64,000 nt of DNA, from positions 4,174,001-4,238,000 of the forward strand of contig NC_087109.1 in NCBI RefSeq assembly GCF_963855985.1. Direction: 5' to 3'. Positions 58,271 through 64,000 of this stretch are shown piece by piece. Made by a program: the position numbers and the translations under genes. Origin of the DNA: Ostrinia nubilalis (lineage: Eukaryota; Arthropoda; Insecta; Lepidoptera; Crambidae). Numbering within the stretch: position 1 is the first letter of the stretch; each line of letters opens with the position of its first letter. Below the pieces are notes generated by a model that did no database searches, had not been told where the DNA came from, and was given only the letters and a program-made list of their open reading frames with translations.

Positions 58271-59076
58271 TATGTAGAGTTCAGCGGTACTACCGACTAA
58301 AGTGAACACAAAAACTCAGAAATACAATGAAAATATACCTAGAATCCACACTAACGAGCGGTAGAGCTTTAGAAACCTTTTAGCAAAAGCTCGCGCCAAT
58401 ATGACCTGAGTGAGTAGGTAGAGCTTTTGTCTCTATTGCCTAAGATTCCGGACTTGGCATTCGCATTTTTAATTGACCTGCCAGTCAAACAAGCGAGTTT
58501 ACGACTGGGCGGATTTTAGGTAATTTATGTAAGTATCTGAATATGTAGAGTGAAATCCAGGTGAAGCTGAAATATACTTGAAAAGGATCTTAATCAAATG
58601 CAGGTTTAGGAATGGGCAGATTTTCGGTTAGTACCTGAATATGTAGAGTCTTAAATCCAGGTAAAACTGAAACAGGTTTGAAAAAGATATCAGTCAAGTG
58701 CGGACTTTTTGTAAAATACCTATGCACTTTGTAAAATATGTAGAGTCTAGTCAAAGTCCAGGTAAAGCTGAAAAAGATTTCTAAAGGATAGACTCAGGTA
58801 AAAAGCAGGTTCAGGACTGGGCAGATTATAGGTAAATATGAATGTAGAGTTACCTACTCAAAATAAACTTAAATTTTTTTCCAGAAAATTCCATATTTGT
58901 TTCTATCTCATAAAAGAACTTTCTGAACAGTTATTTTGGCATTACGAAAATAAAAATATGTAGAGTCATCTCCAAAACGAAAATTCGAGCTGAAATTGTA
59001 GATAAATTTTCCATTGCTTTTCTAGGCAGAATGAGAAATGGTGTAATATTGGAAAATTCATAATTATATGTAGAGA
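58271..59076 (+). repeat. ~100-bp periodic repeat marked by TATGTAGAGT
   Basis: tatgtagagt (or a one- or two-base variant) occurs at 58271, 58542, 58640, 58737, 58841, 58957 and 59067; the last six are 97-116 bp apart. Between them ccaggtraarctgaaa and aggamtgggcrgattwtmgg recur. It is diverged and non-coding. Confidence 0.75.
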
Positions 59077-59276
59077 AAGGTAATTAGCAATTATGCACGA
59101 GTTGTTTGTTAAGTGAAGTAAGAAATATGCGATAGATATTAATTAATAAACAATATCAATTTCTAATAATTATGTATTTATAAGAAACTAAACCAAATTA
59201 TTTTACTGTCTCGTAATGTTTATAAAAACTAAATTATTTTACTGTCTCGTATAGCGTACTCACTATAACTTCGAAT

Positions 59277-59520
59277 ATACAGGATGTTCCAAAATTAGCA
59301 CGTCACACTGATTCCAGGAGTAGATGAGCGCAATTTTTTTCAAAATTAAAATGCATCGAACAGTCTATTAAGTCCATTATGGGCATGAATAACTAAAATT
59401 GGTCGTAAGTATTTCAAAAGTTATGAAACTTTTCTAGGAACATTAGGTTTGTTCGATGCGTCTTAGGCCCAGCTACCTCCAGTGTCAGTGTGATATGCTA
59501 ATTTTGGAACACCCTGTATA
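59277..59520. mobile_element. MITE K, ATACAGGRTGTTCCAAAATT ends
   Basis: Inverted ends atacaggatgttccaaaatt / aattttggaacaccctgtat, 244 bp, no ORF. Confidence 0.85.
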
Positions 59521-59925
59521 ATTATAAACTAATACAGTTTTTATGTAGAATTGAGATCACCTACAAAAGGTACCTACAACCATAGAAAAAACTTTACTCT
59601 GCTACAAGTTATATCTAAGCAAAAACAGCGAGATTTAATATTGATACCTACTTAATTATCAATACCAGTAATCAACAAAAACTATAGTCACGCAGGTGTA
59701 ATTATTTTGCTAATGCAAAGTTTCTCACAGACTTAATTAATGTAATTAATTACGAGTATATCAATAAAATCCTTTAGGAATCTTTATGGTTAAACACTTT
59801 TACTTTTAATTTGATAAGCGAAAGTCCCAGGCATTCTTTAATAAACAAATTACGGGTAAAGTAAGGTGCTGCAACTCAGCCACAGATCTGTAACAAACGC
59901 CCATAGGTATTCAAAAAGTATGCTT

Positions 59926-60045
59926 GCTTAAGTAAGCAGCAAATCGAGCGTACAGCTAGAGCTTTGTGATTGGTTCATGTGTCATCCTATGCTCCACGCA
60001 CACTGTGAGACCTCATAGTAATGTTTGTGAAGACGGGCGAAAATC
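59926..60045 (-). repeat. dispersed repeat shared with 89-215
   Basis: gtgagacctcatagtaatgt + ttgtgaa here is the reverse complement of ttcacaaacattactatgag at the left end of the window; gcagcaaatcgagcgtacag matches, inverted, the stretch near 180-200. Confidence 0.75.
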
Positions 60046-61251
60046 AGTTAGAACCTCTGTAACTGACGCTGACTGTCTTTCAGCTAAATATGACAAAGGA
60101 TTCTCTCTTTTGATTCGTATTAATTTAGTCATATGAGTGAGTGACCTTCCTAGTTTATAAATAAATTGCAACTATTATAAATATTGATCTATCATTGATC
60201 TATGAACCACTTAGCGCATCAGGGTCATTGTGCCTGTGACCTCATGATCTAGCATAATAAATAGATTGTGACCTGGGTCTAACTTGGGTCATGTATTTGA
60301 CCTGGGATTTTATGTCTCGTAAGTCAAGTTAACATAATTTTGTAAAGACTGTGTATTACAGGTTAGTGTCCTAGTCCCCCAATGGTTTGTCCCCAATTAA
60401 CTACATTTATAACGTAACTAAATACTTATTTATTTAATAAATAAATGAAAAAAAGTACTAAATTACGAGTATAGCACTCGCCAATAGACTTGAGCTGCAT
60501 ATACAATACTATACAAAAGTATAGTTATCAACGATCTTTATATTTTTTATGCATCACAAGACAGGTATTTGACCACAATCGTACCTGGTGTTAAGTGGGA
60601 TGCAGTCTAGGATGGTACAGCCCTGTAAGTGACTATTCAGTATTCACTCTCGCCTTGAAAATTTCTTCAGGAAATCCTTGATGAGATAAAACTTGGTTTA
60701 TTCTAATCACTTAAAAAATCTGATAAAACTCATAAAACTCATTTATTTTTTGCAAGTAGGCTTTTAAAAAGCGCTTTTTCATACACAGAAAGTTCGCTGT
60801 CAATGTCCTTTATTTTGCAAAACCAAACACTATCGTTGTCTAGCTGCGTATTTACATATTTATTGTTTCCTAATCGTCCTAAAACGTGTTTATTTCTTCT
60901 ACTTGATAAGTCCTGAGAAGTATATTATCAAACCCGTTTCTCAACATTATCTAAGCTTACACTCGACAAGTCTAGTTAGTTTTTGTACTGGAAAGTATTG
61001 GATAGGAATAGGACACATCTGCGGTCCAAATATGGATGTGGACGTGTTCTTATCGTGTAATAGTTTACCAACATTGTTGCTTAAGCATAGATAGCTTTGA
61101 AGAAAAATAATGTTGGGAGTTAAAACGCTATGGTCCAAGCCTTGATGGTTGGCTCAGATTTGTTTCCTTAACATTGTTTAAAAGGAAAACTAAAGGCCAT
61201 AAGGCATTCTTTGCCGTATTTAAAAATGCCAAAAAATTAATAAAGATTAAC
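60046..61251. other. gene-free intergenic DNA
   Basis: AT-rich. gttaagtgggatgcagtcta and similar pieces give no family I know. The two overlapping 63-codon ORFs near 60.9-61.1 kb are opposite strands of the same stretch and look accidental. Confidence 0.45.
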
Positions 61252-61375
61252 TAAGGCTGGGTTGCACCATCTTACTTTAACTTTGACAAACGTCAAAAAT
61301 CTGTCAAACTCCATACATATACATCGGTTAACGTTATAGTTACGGTCAAAGTTAGGTGGTGCAACTCAGCCTAAG
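61252..61375. mobile_element. MITE C, copy 2
   Basis: ctaaggctgggttgcaccat and aggtggtgcaactcagccta + ag, inverted. Confidence 0.87.
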
Positions 61376-61504
61376 AGTAGCTCGCCAATACCAGACTGTA
61401 CGAATGTACCTACCTACTCAGACATAAAAAAAGAATACTCATATTATTTATTTGTTCAATGTTTTTGTACCAATTTATGTATCTTACTACTTTTACAATA
61501 GCTT

Positions 61505-61575
61505 TTGCTTCTAGCGGGAGTTGAACCTGTAACCGCATTAGTAGCTTTTAGTCCTATTTGGGACACCAGTAGATT
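61505..61575 (-). mobile_element. tRNA-like SINE remnant
   Basis: On the - strand gcggttacaggttcaactcc carries a B-box, with a weak A-box (actggtgtcccaaataggac) in front. Confidence 0.35.
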
Positions 61576-62697
61576 GTTGTCATTAAATGTGTTAAATTAA
61601 AGTTTTAAGCTGAAATAAAATTTATAAGTATAGATTTTGATTTCAATTTGGTTTTAAAAATCGATTATCATCCAAAGCAAATAATTGAATCACCTCACCA
61701 GACGAAAATAAAATTCAATAAACTGACTCATTCCAAATATTTTAGAGTCATTAGAGGGAAACGACCTGTGACTGTATACTTTTGCGATAACACTATGGAA
61801 AAATATAAAAAACTAAGCATTTGCGTATCAATAAGATAAAAATACTGGTTTGAGATATGTTTTGGTTACATCTTTAAATTTTTTCTTAATAATGTGGCTT
61901 GTTTCATTTTTATTTTAGTACTATTATTAGTAATTTGTTTACAAATAATCCATGTTATTTCCACAGGAACCTACCTAAGTTAAACATAAAATTGCTTATG
62001 TACTCGTCCCCATAAAGGACAATAGAAACTTTTCTGTAACAAAAAATAAATATCCAAAAGTTCTCTATATTTTTTTACAAAAACATTCATCCAGCACTGT
62101 ACACTTATTTTTTACATACATATCCAAGATATTATTAATGAATTATGTTGCACGTTCGTACATACAGAGTAGATATTTTTATAAAAACCATGACGACGAC
62201 CATTCAATGAATGCAATTAAAAGTTTGTAAAAATATTAATTTTACAACCGCAACCATTTTTGATTTGCAACGGTGGCGTATCGCAAAAAACCTGGTCATT
62301 TTTAATAATATACTTAAATGAATTATTTATGTTGAAATGGCATGTGGACTTTGATATGTACTTGTCATTGCCCCAGGTTTAAATAGTGGGGATTTCAATA
62401 AATAAGCTTTGTGCATATTCTTAGGAAATTCCGAATTAATAATATTCCTAAGAACATAGGAAGTCAATATCTCAACAAATAATAACCTTGATATTTGGAA
62501 AGATCAGCATTTCACAGGAAAAATGTTGTACGTTTCGCAGAAATTATGTTCTTATAGACTAACAAATACCTAGATATATGTATAAAATGATTGTTTACTG
62601 TCTAACGTTATGATTACATTTGAAATATTACTGGTAAGTTGCTACTATCGGTAATTGATACGTAAATATTTTTTTAATCTATCCATCCATCCCAGCC

Positions 62698-62833
62698 TTA
62701 GGGCTGAGTTGCTTTAACTTCATTCATCTTACTTTAACTTCAACAAACTTCAAAAGTCTGTCAAACTCCACACAAAAAATACCGGTTATTGTGTAAGGTA
62801 CTGTTTAAGTAAGATTGTGCAACTAAGCCTAAG
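62698..62833. mobile_element. MITE C, copy 3
   Basis: cttagggctgagttgcttta and gtaagattgtgcaactaagc + ctaag; more diverged ends than copies 2 and 4. Confidence 0.78.
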
Positions 62834-63292
62834 ACATTATGCCAATGTTTGGTTGATAAGACAATACGAGTACAATTTCAATTCCTCATCAAACTCAAGA
62901 AAGGATTCATGCAGGCTGTGTTTGTCCCATTTACCCTAAATTCACGCTTGAATTTGAATCGAGTTTGAACTTCGTTTCATAATACTATCTCAAACCCAGT
63001 TTACCAAACCGGTTGCATGTTTACCTTTTTAAAGATGATCAAATAAAAACAAATCGCCGCCATTTTTAACAGTTAAAGTGAATGAAGTTCGTATATTCAC
63101 TTTATTAAGGCAGTGGGTTTGTTTTCCGATCAGTTTGAAATAAAAATTGTGTGGGATGATGGTGATTCTGACCATTTTTAGGATGTGTGCAATCAGGCAA
63201 ATGAACCTGACTTCTTTAGGATTAACTTGTCCAATGTGCAGTTTTAATTCTGTCATAACTGTCAAACATGACATTTAAGACGTATCCTTGAT

Positions 63293-63416
63293 TAAGGCTG
63301 GGTTGCACCATCTTACTTTAACTTTAACAAACGTCAAATATCTGTCAAACTCCATGCAAAAAACACCGGTTAAGGTTAAAGTCACGGTTAAAACAAAGTG
63401 GTGCAACTCAGCCTAA
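63293..63416. mobile_element. MITE C, copy 4
   Basis: taaggctgggttgcaccatc and caaagtggtgcaactcagcc, inverted; internal tctgtcaaactccatgcaaa as in copy 2. Confidence 0.87.
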
Positions 63417-63909
63417 TTGAGGGTCTCTCATTTCGGACTCAATTCTAAAAGTAACAAACTCAAATTGTATTCATCCCTTTTTTGTAAGTGCGCATGAATT
63501 AAACGGATTGATAAGATATAAGCTAAAATATCGTATTTTTCAGATTTTAACCAACAACTAGACAAAAAGTAGAGTATAAGATATAAAAATGTCTAGTTCA
63601 CAAATTATAGAGTATACGTTTAGCGAATGCTAATTTCTGACCTACTTGGCCTAGAAACTACTTTAAGACAGGACGTGAGTGAGGCCAAAGGCCGGAAAAA
63701 TCGCAAGCGCATCCTACATAACGTGTAGTGATATTATTGATCTAGATTTGTTTATTTAACCTATGTAATGTAACAAAAAAAATATGTTTTACAAAGTTTC
63801 GCTTCGAACGGACGACGTGAGTGCACGTCATGCTGTGGCATCATAAAAGAGCATTTTTTTTGCATTAAAAATGTAGGTTTGGATGTGCTATTGATTGTAT
63901 TTAATTTTA

Positions 63910-63966
63910 TTTAATTATTACCATCAGGTGATCCATCTTCTCGTTTGTTTCCTGTCCCATAAAAAA
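63910..63966 (-). mobile_element. SINE tail fragment
   Basis: On the - strand gacaggaaacaaacgagaag then atggatcacctgatggtaat, the SINE-tail wording also seen at 36090 and 32800. The rest of 63417-64000 shows nothing I can support. Confidence 0.5.
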
Positions 63967-64000
63967 AGCTTCTCGCTTCATTATACTTTTTGAACAAATT

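Overview
The window looks like nuclear DNA of a moth or butterfly. It is AT-rich, the genes have many small exons with GT..AG introns, and introns and intergenic DNA are full of short repeats. These include foldback MITEs, tRNA-derived SINEs, Helitron-like fragments ending in CTAGT, and 3' ends of non-LTR retrotransposons that stop in short microsatellites. I cannot name the species. No sequence search was possible, so protein calls rest on recognising conserved motifs by eye.

Two host genes are supported, and they converge. On the + strand, fourteen exons between 305 and 34004 encode the C-terminal ~583 residues of 5-oxoprolinase (OPLAH). They cover the whole hydantoinase-B half plus the end of the hydantoinase-A half; the 5' part lies outside the window. 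On the - strand, seven exons from 49205 down to 41301 encode a complete 482-residue protein phosphatase 2A regulatory subunit B'' gamma (PPP2R3C-like). Every exon junction in both genes was checked for frame continuity. The two genes are not functionally linked; only their architecture is shared.

The unusual part lies in the introns. OPLAH intron 4 (3626-19012) is mostly a tandem array of 16 extra full-length copies, plus three truncated ones, of the last 126 nt of the preceding exon. Each full copy keeps its 5' splice donor and is followed by a G-rich 11-bp minisatellite. OPLAH intron 11 (29260-32296) has three 455-bp units, each carrying a copy of the preceding exon's 3' part and donor. PPP2R3C intron 6 (42843-41532) has two more such units, again exon 3' part + donor + a minisatellite with GGGG on the sense strand. 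In all three families the copies have an AG at or near their left edge and, if spliced there, would be open, phase-symmetric cassettes (126/123, 111 and 141 nt). Expression is unproven.

Layout: 1-3449 OPLAH exons 1-3 and repeat-rich introns; 3450-19110 exon 4, its array and exon 5; 19111-25543 an intron with a ~5.6 kb mobile-element complex that includes a ~1.1 kb-arm inverted repeat around a decayed LINE RNase H domain; 25544-34004 exons 6-14 with the 455-bp array; 34005-41300 intergenic MITEs, SINE and a ~5.1 kb element with 12-bp terminal inverted repeats; 41301-49205 PPP2R3C; 49206-64000 gene-poor DNA with scattered MITEs, LINE tails, a ~100-bp periodic repeat and a GC-rich candidate promoter/first exon near 57.2-57.6 kb.
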